A stretch of DNA of 64,000 nt from UBA6522 sp965204155. Lineage in GTDB: Bacteria; Pseudomonadota; Gammaproteobacteria; Steroidobacterales; Rariloculaceae. A program made the position numbers and the translations under genes. Each line of letters opens with the position of its first letter. Position 1 is the stretch's first letter. Positions 46,087 to 55,185 of the stretch are shown here, one piece after another. The notes under the pieces were generated by a model that saw nothing but the letters and a program-made list of their open reading frames with translations, searched no databases and was not told the DNA's origin. The stretch is from NCBI GenBank assembly GCA_965204155.1, contig OZ241971.1:2728001-2792000 (forward strand). Direction: 5' to 3'.

Positions 46087-46491
46087 TTGAACCTGGACGA
46101 ACGAATCGACGTCATCGAGGCGGGCTACGAGTTCATGCTCGCCTATGCGGCCCAGGGCCGTCTCACCGACAGCGACGCCGGCGGCTCGGGCGTGGGATTC
46201 CAGCTCAGGGAATTCCTCGGCAAGATGGAGGCCGCGCTGGACGGGCTGGGCGACGAGGTAGCCGCGGTCGCCCGTCAACACGGCACGGTCGGCCGGGGCG
46301 TGGAGCATTTCCTCGATGCCGTGGCCGAGGACGCCCGCAAGTCCCTGAGCCTGGTCCGGCTTGTCAACTCGCGGCCCGACATCAGTTCCATGCTCATCGA
46401 CAACGTCAACGGATCCATTCACCTGAGGGCGCTGCTGACGGATCTGTTCGTCGTTGCCGAAGCGTTCAAGGGTGAGGGAAGCGACGGATAG
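46087..46491 (+). CDS. Small helical protein of unknown function
   Basis: Likely start TTG 46087, with GGAGGG 6 bases upstream; a longer GTG start at 46039 lacks that. About 134 residues, helical and acidic, opening LNLDERIDVIEAGYEFMLAY. No signal peptide, no membrane helix. It ends the operon and might be a cytoplasmic chaperone for maturation of the molybdenum enzyme, but that is only positional inference. Confidence 0.55.
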   Translation: MNLDERIDVIEAGYEFMLAYAAQGRLTDSDAGGSGVGFQLREFLGKMEAALDGLGDEVAAVARQHGTVGRGVEHFLDAVAEDARKSLSLVRLVNSRPDISSMLIDNVNGSIHLRALLTDLFVVAEAFKGEGSDG

Positions 46492-46504
46492 TCGCCAGGC
46501 TGCC

Positions 46505-47599
46505 CTAACGGGACAACCAGACGATAAAGCGTTCGTTCAATTCGTCGCCGCGGTCGCTCCACCACCGCCAGTCGCTGTGCACCGCACGTTGGGTGTTCTC
46601 CGGCGTGTTCGGCATGTGCGGCCTCATTACGATGCCCGTCTCGAAGTGCGTCGTCACCAGCGCTTCGGCGGACTTTCGCACTGGACTGTAGGCGATGTAT
46701 CCGCCGACGCGGGCCATTGACGACGGCCGTGAGGCGAATTCGATGAACTGCATCGCTTCGGCCAACCGGGGCGTGCCGGCGAGCACCGCCAACTGGGTGA
46801 AATCCAGTACCTGTCCGTCCCAGACGATCACGAACGGCTGGTCTTCCAGCACCTGGGCGTTGAAGATGCGTCCGTTGTATGCCGTCGTCATGAGCACTTC
46901 GCCGTCGGCCAGCATCTGCGGCGGCTGTGCGCCGGCTTCCCACCACACGACCTGGTCCTTGATGGTGTCGAGTTTTCGGAAGGCCCGATCGAGCCCTTCT
47001 TCGGTGTCCAGGACAGCGTAGACGTCGTCCGCCGGCACGCCGTCGGCAAGCAGCGCAAACTCCAGGTTTACGGCTGGTATACGGCGCATGCCGCGCCGGC
47101 CCGGAAAGCGTTCCAGGTCGAAGAAGTCATCGATGGTTTGCGGCGCAGTGTCCCCGATCAGCTCCGAGTTGTAGGCGACCACGGTGGAAAAGAACAGCAG
47201 CCCCATGCCACATTCGCTCAGCATGTCGGGGTAAAAGTCCTCCTGCGGGCTCGAACCATCGACACCGGGCGCCAGCGTCGAGGGATCGATGAATTCGAAC
47301 AGGCCTTCGTCGCAGCCGGTAACGGCGTCGTCCAGGTTCAGGTCCACCACGTCCCAGTACACCGACCCTGCATCGACCTGTGCACGAATCTGCGCAAGAC
47401 CGCCGTTGTAGTCGTCCAGCAGGACCTCGATGCCCGTCTCCCCGGTGAACGGCTTGTGATAGGCCTCCTGACTGGCCCGCGCGTAGGAACCGCCGAACGA
47501 TACAGCCGTGATCGACTGTGCCAGCAGTGACGTGACGGGAAAACACAGCATCCAAACCGGAAGCATGATGCGGTACGATGTTCGGGTCGCGAGTTTCAT
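46505..47599 (-). CDS. Extracellular solute-binding protein, polyamine-type (PotD-like)
   Basis: Start ATG 47599, with GAGGAGG upstream. Signal peptide ends LLAQ. The fold of the PotD/iron-binding class is visible: VSFGGSYARASQEAYHKPFT, YNGGLAQIRAQV, a cluster of acidic pocket residues (WDVVDLNLDD) and FIEFASRPSSMARVGGYIAYS. Neither permease nor ATPase genes lie nearby, so it depends on a distant transporter or serves as a receptor. 24 bases downstream of the dehalogenase-like gene's stop. Confidence 0.85.
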   Translation of the reverse strand: MKLATRTSYRIMLPVWMLCFPVTSLLAQSITAVSFGGSYARASQEAYHKPFTGETGIEVLLDDYNGGLAQIRAQVDAGSVYWDVVDLNLDDAVTGCDEGLFEFIDPSTLAPGVDGSSPQEDFYPDMLSECGMGLLFFSTVVAYNSELIGDTAPQTIDDFFDLERFPGRRGMRRIPAVNLEFALLADGVPADDVYAVLDTEEGLDRAFRKLDTIKDQVVWWEAGAQPPQMLADGEVLMTTAYNGRIFNAQVLEDQPFVIVWDGQVLDFTQLAVLAGTPRLAEAMQFIEFASRPSSMARVGGYIAYSPVRKSAEALVTTHFETGIVMRPHMPNTPENTQRAVHSDWRWWSDRGDELNERFIVWLSR

Positions 47600-47622
47600 G
47601 ACATTACCTCCTCGCCAATCTC

Positions 47623-48852
47623 CTACCGTGCCCACCATTGCGGGGCACTCCTGCGGCCGCGTGGCGAGAAGGTCTTGTCGATCAGCAGCATGAGCTTTCT
47701 CAAGCGCGTCCCGGCGAGACGCCGCCATACGCGGTTGTACCATTTGCTGAAGTCGCGATTGTAGGGGCAGACCCGTATACAGATGGAACAGTCCGAGTTC
47801 TGACCCACCCAGAAGCGGAAACACTTCTCGGCATTCGTGGTCCACTTGCGGATGCCCTTCAGGTTGGAAACGCTGTGCGGTTTACGTGAAGGAGCCTGAT
47901 AAGGAATCGCCCTTGGCGGGCACGCCGCGCTGCAGCGCTGGCAAATGTCGCAGAATTCCTTCACGCCGAACCGGATCGGTTCGTCGATCACCAGCGGCAT
48001 GTCGGTGAAGATCTTGCCGAGCCTGAGCCGGGGGCCGTATTCCCTGGTGATCAGGAGACTGTGCCGCCCGACCTCTCCGAGCCCCGCCTGTACGGCGAGC
48101 GGGATTGCCAGGGCGGAGTCGTTCATCGAGGCGACCGCCCGGTAGCCCAGGTTCCTGATGTACTGGGTTATCGTAAGCAACACGACGGCATCGTAGGTGT
48201 ATCCCAAACCGGTGGCCGAACCGGATAGCGCGGAGGGCACGGTCTCGGTCAGACCGAGATCCATGGGCTCGCCGATGACGACCACGTTGGGGAGGTCGTC
48301 GGGAATATCGACCGGCTTGTCCTTCTGCGTCTGATCGCTGTAGCGGGACCTGTAGACCCATCGCTCATCGTATTTGCATATTCCGAGCAGACTGGCGCCG
48401 ATGCTCCTTGCCGCCCGCCGCAGGTTTCGCGTTGCGGCTTTCTCCGATTGGAAAGGGTAGGGCTCCGGCCAGCCCTCCGCGTGGGAGGTAAAGGTATCGA
48501 GATACCCTTCCTTGCGGTCGTCCCGTTGGTGGCATATGTCCCGCAGGACATTGGTCACGTGCCAGGCTGCGTTGCGCAAGGCGTAGTCTCGCCGACCAAA
48601 CCCGTCGGCGTCGCGCGTACGGGCGTGGGGCATGTCGTAACCGCGAAAGAATTCGTCCGCCCTTGCGCTCTTGATCTCCGGGTCCCACCTGGAGCGACAG
48701 AATATTTCATTGCGCTGATCGAAGCGATCAAAGTCGTCGGAGATGTCGAAGCCGGTCTTGGCGTCGAGGGGCCGCTTGGATTTCATTGCCATACCGGGTT
48801 GCCGCAGCGCCCGCGCCATGCTTGTCGCAAGCGGCGCATCGGGGCGATTCAT
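47623..48852 (-). CDS. Reductive-dehalogenase-like corrinoid Fe-S protein
   Basis: 409 residues. The C-terminal cluster arrangement FCDICQRCSAACPPRAIP, then KCFRFWVGQNSDCSICIRVCPYN, is the pattern of RdhA reductive dehalogenases and their relative QueG. The N-terminal FDQRNEIFCRSRWDP also fits RdhA. It has no twin-arginine signal, no membrane anchor gene nearby and no flavin domain, unlike respiratory RdhA. It may be a cytoplasmic dehalogenase or a different B12 enzyme. The start at 48852 overlaps an operator-like motif; ATG 48819 or 48792 would leave it free. Confidence 0.75.
   Translation of the reverse strand: MNRPDAPLATSMARALRQPGMAMKSKRPLDAKTGFDISDDFDRFDQRNEIFCRSRWDPEIKSARADEFFRGYDMPHARTRDADGFGRRDYALRNAAWHVTNVLRDICHQRDDRKEGYLDTFTSHAEGWPEPYPFQSEKAATRNLRRAARSIGASLLGICKYDERWVYRSRYSDQTQKDKPVDIPDDLPNVVVIGEPMDLGLTETVPSALSGSATGLGYTYDAVVLLTITQYIRNLGYRAVASMNDSALAIPLAVQAGLGEVGRHSLLITREYGPRLRLGKIFTDMPLVIDEPIRFGVKEFCDICQRCSAACPPRAIPYQAPSRKPHSVSNLKGIRKWTTNAEKCFRFWVGQNSDCSICIRVCPYNRDFSKWYNRVWRRLAGTRLRKLMLLIDKTFSPRGRRSAPQWWAR
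47629..47672. repeat. Short dispersed repeat, copy 1
   Basis: GTGCCCACCATTGCGGGGCA is the start of a stretch resembling 55018-55061 (ATGCCCGCCATCGCCGGCCA). Differences are mostly at every third base. GTGCCC and GGGCAC can pair. It covers the 3' end of the dehalogenase-like gene. Confidence 0.4.
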
Positions 48853-48870
48853 TGTATATGATATTCAATC
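48851..48870. promoter_or_regulatory. Operator-like motif in divergent promoter (site D)
   Basis: ATTGTATATGATATTCAATC. Its reverse complement matches site B (55081-55098) at 17 of 18 positions. It lies in the 40 bases between the dehalogenase-like gene (minus) and the DUF885 gene (plus). Confidence 0.6.
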
Positions 48871-48891
48871 GACCTCCTGATCGGACAAGCC

Positions 48892-50613
48892 ATGTACAAC
48901 ATCAAAGCGATTCCCGCGTTTGGGCTCTCGGTTGCCTTCCTGTTGCTCAAGCCCGTTGCGGCCGCTGGCCAGGGCTACGAGGATCTCGTCGACCTGTTCT
49001 TCGAGTTCCGCGAATTTCAGCAGGCAACCATCACCGACGGCATTCCCGACTACACCGAGGCTGCGATGCAGGAACAGTATCGTGGGCTGGTGGAGTACCA
49101 GGACAGCCTGGCCGCGATCGAGACGGCGGATTGGCCCGTCTGGCAACAGGTGGACTACCATCTGGTTCGCGCGGAGATGAACGCGCTGGAATTCCACCAC
49201 AAGGAGCACAGGCCCTGGGCCCGGGACCCCGGCTTCTACTCCATGTTCGAGGGCGATGCCGGCGCGAGCATCAACGCACCCGATTTCTTCCAGCCGATAT
49301 ACGATCTGTTCGGCTTTTCCGACAACGGCCCCGAACCGTCTGAGGAGCAGGACGACGAATCCCTGTCGCTGTCCGGCGAGCAGCATGCGGCCTTGCGCAA
49401 TACGCTCGCGGGAATACCGGGAATCTACGCCCAGGCGCGGGTGAACCTGACCAAGCCTGCTGCCGACTTCGCGGAGTACGCCTCGCGCAACTTCGTCGAG
49501 GAACGCGAACTCTACGAAGAAGCCGCCGATATTCTGGCTGCCGGCTATCCCGATCTCGCCGCCGCGGCCCGGAGCGCCGCCGCCGCGGTCGAGGACTATC
49601 GGCTGTGGCTTGAGGCCAACCAGGCCGACATGGACCCGAACGCCGGCCTCGGCAAGGACAACTACGACTGGTGGATGCGCAATGTCCAGCTTTCGCCGTG
49701 GGGATGGGAAGAAAGCAACCGGATCATCGAGCGGGAGTACGACCGCGTCATCACGTTCCTGAAACTGGAGGAAAACAGGAACGGGCACCTGCCGCCCCTG
49801 GAAGTCTCGATGTCGGAACGGGCCTGGTTCGAGAGTATGCGCGAGGCATTGCACCATGCGGTCGACTTCATGCGTGACGAGGAGTTGATGACGGTCGAGG
49901 ACTGGGTCGATCCCGCCGACTATTACGAGCGTGGGTCCCGCGGGGCCAGCGGCGAACTCGACGACTCCGTGGCCGAGTGGTTGTTGCCCGAGAACTCCAG
50001 CATCGACACCAAGGTTCGGCAGCGCGAAATCCTGCCGGGCGAAGTGCACGAGTACATCGGTCACATGCTCGACTACCAGCGTCAGGAGCGGTTGACGCAA
50101 AGCCCGATTCGAAGCGCCGGCCGGCGTTTCAACATGGGTTCCATGCGTCTTGAAGGGTGGGCGGTTGCGCTGGAAGAGTTGCTGATGCAGGCGGGGGTGC
50201 TGGACGAAAGACCGCGCAAGGGCCGGGAAATGGAATACCTCATGAATGCCTCGCACATGAGCCTCGCCATCCCGGACATGAAGATGCAGGCCAACGAGAT
50301 CAACCTGACCGAGGCACGGCACCTCTGTGCCGAGATCATGCCACGCGGTTGGTCGCGGCCGGACGAGCGGATGGTCTGGTTCGAAATGCAGTCGAACCAG
50401 CGTAACCCCGGCGGATTTCACAGCAATGTCGTGACCGGCAAGGCGTATTTCATGAAGCTGTTCAGGGAACAGGCACAGGCGCTGGGGGACGACTTCGTCA
50501 TTAGGGACTTCGTCGACGAGTTCCTGTTGTCGGGCACGATCCCGATGTCGTTGATTCGCTGGGAAATGACCGGCAATGGCGACGACGTCATGCTGGAAAC
50601 CCAACCGCTGTAG
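48892..50613 (+). CDS. DUF885 family secreted protein (putative metallopeptidase)
   Basis: 573 residues; signal peptide ending VAAAG. DUF885 landmarks: QVDYHLVRAEMNAL, REILPGEVHEYIGHMLDYQR (HExxGH putative zinc site), RLEGWAVALEELLMQAG. The family is related to carboxypeptidase-like alpha-helical metallopeptidases. First gene of a three-gene group (next start 11 bases away). Site D is just upstream. Confidence 0.85.
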   Translation: MYNIKAIPAFGLSVAFLLLKPVAAAGQGYEDLVDLFFEFREFQQATITDGIPDYTEAAMQEQYRGLVEYQDSLAAIETADWPVWQQVDYHLVRAEMNALEFHHKEHRPWARDPGFYSMFEGDAGASINAPDFFQPIYDLFGFSDNGPEPSEEQDDESLSLSGEQHAALRNTLAGIPGIYAQARVNLTKPAADFAEYASRNFVEERELYEEAADILAAGYPDLAAAARSAAAAVEDYRLWLEANQADMDPNAGLGKDNYDWWMRNVQLSPWGWEESNRIIEREYDRVITFLKLEENRNGHLPPLEVSMSERAWFESMREALHHAVDFMRDEELMTVEDWVDPADYYERGSRGASGELDDSVAEWLLPENSSIDTKVRQREILPGEVHEYIGHMLDYQRQERLTQSPIRSAGRRFNMGSMRLEGWAVALEELLMQAGVLDERPRKGREMEYLMNASHMSLAIPDMKMQANEINLTEARHLCAEIMPRGWSRPDERMVWFEMQSNQRNPGGFHSNVVTGKAYFMKLFREQAQALGDDFVIRDFVDEFLLSGTIPMSLIRWEMTGNGDDVMLETQPL

Positions 50614-50623
50614 GAGGAATTCG

Positions 50624-52282
50624 ATGCACCTGAGGCGTCTCGCTTCCAGTGCCATTGCCGCGATCCGGGAAACTGTGAATTCGCCGGCGCAAGCGATTCG
50701 AGTGCGCTTGCCGCTGCTGGCGTTGCTCTGTTCAGGGATACCTGCCGTGGCCCAGGCAAGCCACCCTGAACTCGTCGAGCTGTTCCTGGAGTTTCGCGCC
50801 ATGACCGGAGTTTCCGGCGACGAGTACGGAGCCTTGCCGGTTGTCGATCCCATGATCATCGAAGCAGAAGCGGTTGCGCTGGACGAGTTCCAGGCAAGGT
50901 TGCTCGCAATTGACCCGTCGGTCTGGTCCATCCCCGAGCAGGTTGACTACCATCTGGTACGCGCCGAATTGAATGGCCTTCAATTCCGCCACCGCGTCAC
51001 CCGGCCCTGGTTTCGCGATCCCGGCACATACAGCGACATTGTCTATTTCCTTGGCGAACTGCGCCGGACGTCTCCGGACCACGATCCGCGCGAAGTACTC
51101 GCAGTCCTCGAGGCTCTGCCGAATTTCTTTGGTCAGGCCATGGTGAACCTTGCCGATGTCGACGCGATTCCCGGCGATCTCGCGCTGCTTGCGGGTCGGG
51201 ATCTGCGCAACGGGGATACGGACTTTGCCGCGATGCTTGCCGAAGCGCCCCCGGACGATCCGCAACTGCTTGATGCCATTCGCGGTGCCCGGCAGGCCAA
51301 CGCCGAACTCCTTGCATGGCTGGAGACGAATTCGGATCGCATGACTGCACCTGCCGGCATCGGCCGCGAAAACTACGACTGGCTGTTGAAGAATGTCTAC
51401 CTGTTTCCCTACAACTGGAATGAGCTCAGCACGATCGTGGAACTGGAAGACAATCGGGTCAGGACGTTCCAGCGGCTGGAAGAGAACAGGAACCGGGCAT
51501 TGCCGGAAATCCAACCGGTGCAGTCGCAGGAGGAATACAGACAGAGCGTCGCCGCTGCGATAGACGATCTGATGAACTTCATTCGCGACGAGAATGTTTT
51601 CTCCATGCCCGACTACCTGACGCCAGAGGGCTACTTCGGATCATGGCACGGCTTCGACAGTCCATGGCCGGAGACACACGATTACTTCTTCAACTTCTCC
51701 CATCGCGAGCCGCGTATGGAGGAAGCCCATGAGATGGTCGGACATCATTTCGATGAGCTTCGCGGGCGAAACAACACCCACCCGATTCGCCAGGGATGGC
51801 GTCCATACAAGATCGCGACGGCCCGCACGGAAGGCTTTGCGTTCGCCCTGGAGGAGCTGCTGATGCATGCAGGCTATCTCGATCAACGCTCGCCCCGGGC
51901 GCGCGAGATCGCCTATGAACAGGCGGCGTTCAGGACCGTAAGGGCATTGTCGGATATCTACATGCACGACAATCAATGGACCCTGCAGGATGCAATGGCC
52001 TTCTCCGTGGCGAACGCGCCTCACGGCGAATTGCTGGACGACAGTCCGCATCTGTGGTTCGAAATGGCGACCACGCTCCGGGGTGTCGGGCACCACATGC
52101 TGATGGTCGTGGGGAAGGTGCAGTTCATGAAATTGCTCAGGGACCGCTCGCAGCAACTCGGCGATGAATTCGAGTTGCAGGCGTTCATGGACGAATTCTT
52201 CGAGTCCGGGCTGATCCCCATGTCACTGATCCGCTGGGAAATGACGGGCATGGACGATGAGATGAGGCGGTTGCTGCAATGA
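50624..52282 (+). CDS. DUF885 family secreted protein (paralog)
   Basis: 552 residues from ATG 50624 with GGAGGA upstream. Same landmarks as the upstream gene: QVDYHLVRAELNGL, MEEAHEMVGHHFDE (HExxGH), RTEGFAFALEELLMHAG, and the same ending IPMSLIRWEMTG. The two are tandem duplicates that have diverged. The signal peptide appears long, ending near AQA. Confidence 0.85.
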   Translation: MHLRRLASSAIAAIRETVNSPAQAIRVRLPLLALLCSGIPAVAQASHPELVELFLEFRAMTGVSGDEYGALPVVDPMIIEAEAVALDEFQARLLAIDPSVWSIPEQVDYHLVRAELNGLQFRHRVTRPWFRDPGTYSDIVYFLGELRRTSPDHDPREVLAVLEALPNFFGQAMVNLADVDAIPGDLALLAGRDLRNGDTDFAAMLAEAPPDDPQLLDAIRGARQANAELLAWLETNSDRMTAPAGIGRENYDWLLKNVYLFPYNWNELSTIVELEDNRVRTFQRLEENRNRALPEIQPVQSQEEYRQSVAAAIDDLMNFIRDENVFSMPDYLTPEGYFGSWHGFDSPWPETHDYFFNFSHREPRMEEAHEMVGHHFDELRGRNNTHPIRQGWRPYKIATARTEGFAFALEELLMHAGYLDQRSPRAREIAYEQAAFRTVRALSDIYMHDNQWTLQDAMAFSVANAPHGELLDDSPHLWFEMATTLRGVGHHMLMVVGKVQFMKLLRDRSQQLGDEFELQAFMDEFFESGLIPMSLIRWEMTGMDDEMRRLLQ

Positions 52283-52325
52283 GAGTTTCGAAGCGGAGAG
52301 CAAAGTACATAAGCGAGTCAGGATC

Positions 52326-53255
52326 ATGAAAACTTCTCCACGACGATTTCTCCGCGCGGCCCTGTTGCCGATTCGGTGGCTGTTGCGTGCGAGATGCCGG
52401 TCAGCGGTCATCCTGCCCCTCCTGCTGGGCGCCTGCGGCAGCCCGGGTGAATCCGGTGACAGTTCATCGTCCGCGTCGGGATTCGACGAAGTGTTTCCGA
52501 AGCACATCGACGTATTCGGTGTCTCCGTCCGGGGCACGGCGGGTACGCCCGACGACAAGATGCTGCACGCTGCGAACGTGTTGGCGGAGTACCTGGACAA
52601 CGACGCCGACGGAAATCCCGACGACTCATTGGTCGTGCAGACGCTGCAGGCAAACAATGCCACGCTGATCATGACCATCGACTTCGCGGAACTCGAGGCA
52701 GTCGTTTCGGAAATCGACCTCGATGCCATGTCGGGGAGCGTGCTGCAGGACCTGAACGCCTGGGAAACGCGTCCCGGCGGTGCAGCCAACGGCGAATTCG
52801 ATGCCTCCTTCGAGGAAGTCCTGCACCTCATTACCCATGGCGGATATGCGCGTGCGTATCCCGACGATTTCGGCGAATTCCCCGGAACCACCCTGGCCGA
52901 TGCAATGGACAAGGCGCGCGGCGGCCGGTTCATGCAGATACCCGATCCTTATCCCGAAGGCGCCTGGTACACCTACGACGACCGGACCTGCGACTATGGC
53001 TGCATGGCGGCCGAGTACATCTACTGGGGCCTGACCTCGCTGCTCGGCGCTCAGGACTTTCCCGGCCGCCTCGAGCGGATCGACAACGAGTGGCGGCTCA
53101 ATACGCCGGAGCTTTTCGAACAGGGCGATCCCGATCTGTTCGCCTTGCTGACCAGCCCCGACCATGTCCTGCCTACACGGCTGCCCACCGGCAACTACAC
53201 GGCCCTGGAATTGGCGTTCTCCGGCGAAGATGCGCCCGCAGGACGCGCACCCTGA
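52326..53255 (+). CDS. Lipoprotein of unknown function, Asp-rich Ca-like motif
   Basis: Lipobox LLLGAC (cysteine about residue 37) after a long basic signal; then a Ser-rich linker. DNDADGNPDD (about residue 92) looks like a calcium-binding loop. A His pair EEVLHLITHGGYARAYP may bind metal. No family known to me. It is 43 bases behind the DUF885 pair and probably co-transcribed. Confidence 0.65.
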   Translation: MKTSPRRFLRAALLPIRWLLRARCRSAVILPLLLGACGSPGESGDSSSSASGFDEVFPKHIDVFGVSVRGTAGTPDDKMLHAANVLAEYLDNDADGNPDDSLVVQTLQANNATLIMTIDFAELEAVVSEIDLDAMSGSVLQDLNAWETRPGGAANGEFDASFEEVLHLITHGGYARAYPDDFGEFPGTTLADAMDKARGGRFMQIPDPYPEGAWYTYDDRTCDYGCMAAEYIYWGLTSLLGAQDFPGRLERIDNEWRLNTPELFEQGDPDLFALLTSPDHVLPTRLPTGNYTALELAFSGEDAPAGRAP

Positions 53256-53338
53256 AACTGCGGTGCCCGGTACGCGGTACGGCAAGCGCGGCGGCTTTTC
53301 ACAGGCCACCACCGCCCGGGCTCCAGGCCGGGAATCAG

Positions 53339-54781
53339 CTACCGAATCTCCAGAATCCGCTCATTCGGGGGATGCAGGTACTCCACACCGCGGCTGGTGA
53401 TCAGGTGGTTCCCCTCGATATTGATGGACACGGGCAGGCCCGGCCGCTCCGTCAGCTGCGAGTGCACCATGTACTCGAATGAGAAGAACGTATTCTCCTG
53501 CAGCATGAGGTCGAAGCGGTCCTTGCGAAACGGCGCCACGGACGCGCCGACCGTGACCAGGCTGCCGCCGTTGTTGCCCATGGCGTGCAGGTCGATGGAA
53601 AAGCCCGGCGCGTCGGTATCGGCCAGGGCATTCTGGATGATTACGTAGTCTTCGGTACCGATATCGATGAAGGGTGTATAGAGGTATCCCTCCGCCTCGA
53701 GTGCCGCCACCAGTGCATCCAGCGTCTGCCTTGCCGTACGTCCCGCGCGGATGTGCGGCCGCATGATGCCGTGGGCCCTGATCGCGCGGTCGAACGCCCG
53801 CTGTATGCTTGCCGGGATGGCATCTTCACCCTCGCGAAAGACGTAGGCATTGCGCTTGTAGTCCGTCGTGAAGTACTCCAGATGACGCACGGAGATGTCA
53901 TACGTCATGAAATCGCCGCGCTGGATCACGTAGCCGGGATCATGGATCCGCCAGCGCACGTCGGGCGGCTCGGCGGTATCGGAAACCGCCGAATACAGGA
54001 TGCGGGGCAAGGGAATGTAGCCGTCGACACCGAAGGACACGCCAAGTCGTTCCTGCTCCTCCACGACCCAGCGCCCGACATCTTCCAGCGTAGTCGCTCC
54101 GGGTGTAATCACCTCCCGGCTCAGGGCGCGGATCAGGAGCTGGCGATGAATCTCCAGCGCTTTGGCAAACTCGACGATTTCGCTTTGCGTGCGCCGCGAA
54201 CGAAAGTCGGTGATCAGGTGTTCGGCCGACACGAACCGGTTTGCGTACTCTTCGCCAAGCACGCGCTCCAGTTTCAGGTACTGCGAATGCGACATGCCGT
54301 CCGCGATCGCCAGCCAGTCGGACGAATTGATCGCAATGGTCTCAGGATCGCGTTCCGCGACGTACTGCCGAAGTTCATCGTAGGCGCTGTCGTCAACGAT
54401 GCCGTAGTCGTAGCCTTCGATGGTGCGGCTGATTTCGTCCGAGCCGAAGTGATCGAAAAGATCCGCATGCCCGCCGCTTCCGAACAGGGCCCGCTCGATG
54501 CGGCCCGCACCCGGATCGGAGAAGATCACGTAGCCCCAGACCGGCCCGAAATGAAGCTGCATCGGATCCGGGTCGCCTGAACGGATGACGTTGATCCACA
54601 TGTCCACGTCGTTGTCGCGCATGGCGCCCGGCAGGACCACGTCGAGCTTCTCGCGCCGGATCAGGTGCAGGATTTCGGATTTGGCTTGCAGCGATTGCAC
54701 GACCGGGTCGGCGGCAACGGCAGCATGGCTCTGGAGGCCCGTGATGGTGGCGATGACTGCGAGGTGGTTCAATCTTTTCAT
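53339..54781 (-). CDS. M24-family secreted peptidase-like protein
   Basis: 480 residues, signal peptide ending AVAA. The creatinase N-domain and the M24 metal pocket are recognisable: Asp in TYDISVRH, Asp in FTTDYKR, His in IDLHAMGNNG, Glu in FFSFEYMV and Glu in INIEGNHLI. All five metal ligands appear to be present. Relatives are Xaa-Pro aminopeptidases. A paralog is at 57488. Divergent from the receptor at 55186. Confidence 0.8.
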   Translation of the reverse strand: MKRLNHLAVIATITGLQSHAAVAADPVVQSLQAKSEILHLIRREKLDVVLPGAMRDNDVDMWINVIRSGDPDPMQLHFGPVWGYVIFSDPGAGRIERALFGSGGHADLFDHFGSDEISRTIEGYDYGIVDDSAYDELRQYVAERDPETIAINSSDWLAIADGMSHSQYLKLERVLGEEYANRFVSAEHLITDFRSRRTQSEIVEFAKALEIHRQLLIRALSREVITPGATTLEDVGRWVVEEQERLGVSFGVDGYIPLPRILYSAVSDTAEPPDVRWRIHDPGYVIQRGDFMTYDISVRHLEYFTTDYKRNAYVFREGEDAIPASIQRAFDRAIRAHGIMRPHIRAGRTARQTLDALVAALEAEGYLYTPFIDIGTEDYVIIQNALADTDAPGFSIDLHAMGNNGGSLVTVGASVAPFRKDRFDLMLQENTFFSFEYMVHSQLTERPGLPVSINIEGNHLITSRGVEYLHPPNERILEIR

Positions 54782-55017
54782 GGCGATTACCTCTTGCGTC
54801 CGCGGCCATTACAGGAAGGTTCGCACAAACTTGATGTGACGGGTTTCAACACCCTGCGAGAGGCGTTGGCGAATTTTTCTGTAATAACATGGGCGTGACG
54901 GTTGTCCACGGCCGGAAATCTTACCTTTCGCCGAACTTTAGTCCAACTTCCAATCTCCGGACTCGCCAACCGGGGCAACTCATTAGGGACTGCTGCAACG
55001 TGCCGGAAATGCTTGTG

Positions 55018-55061
55018 ATGCCCGCCATCGCCGGCCACTCCTGTGGCGCCATCGCAACAAG
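55018..55061. repeat. Short dispersed repeat, copy 2
   Basis: ATGCCCGCCATCGCCGGCCA begins this copy; it continues CTCCTGTGGCGCC. It ends directly at operator site A. See copy 1 at 47629. Confidence 0.4.
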
Positions 55062-55100
55062 AATATCGTATATAATCGGTTGAATATCGTATACAATCTG
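55061..55100 (+). promoter_or_regulatory. Tandem operator-like sites A and B
   Basis: GAATATCGTATATAATCGG (55061-55079) and GAATATCGTATACAATCTG (55082-55100) are direct repeats 21 bases apart (two helical turns). The half-site pattern TTGAATAT-C-GTATACAA is an imperfect palindrome of the kind GntR/FCD regulators bind. Shared with sites C and D. Confidence 0.65.
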
Positions 55101-55185
55101 TTGTTGAGGCGATCCGGCTCGGCCTTGTTGTAGCCGGTACCGTTGCAAGCCAGATTATGACAATCCGCTGCGAGGGGAGAAAACA

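Larger units (their letters stand above)
54782..55185. other. 404-base divergent region with operator repeats
   Basis: No gene seen. It contains operator-like sites A and B (55061-55100), a short dispersed repeat (55018-55061) and the promoters for the M24 gene and the TonB receptor. A 64-codon frame at 54889-55083 is not convincing. Confidence 0.5.

Noticed and set aside
54889..55083. 64-codon frame in the divergent promoter region
   Set aside because: It has no ribosome site of note and runs through operator sites A; better explained by the repeat and control sequence.
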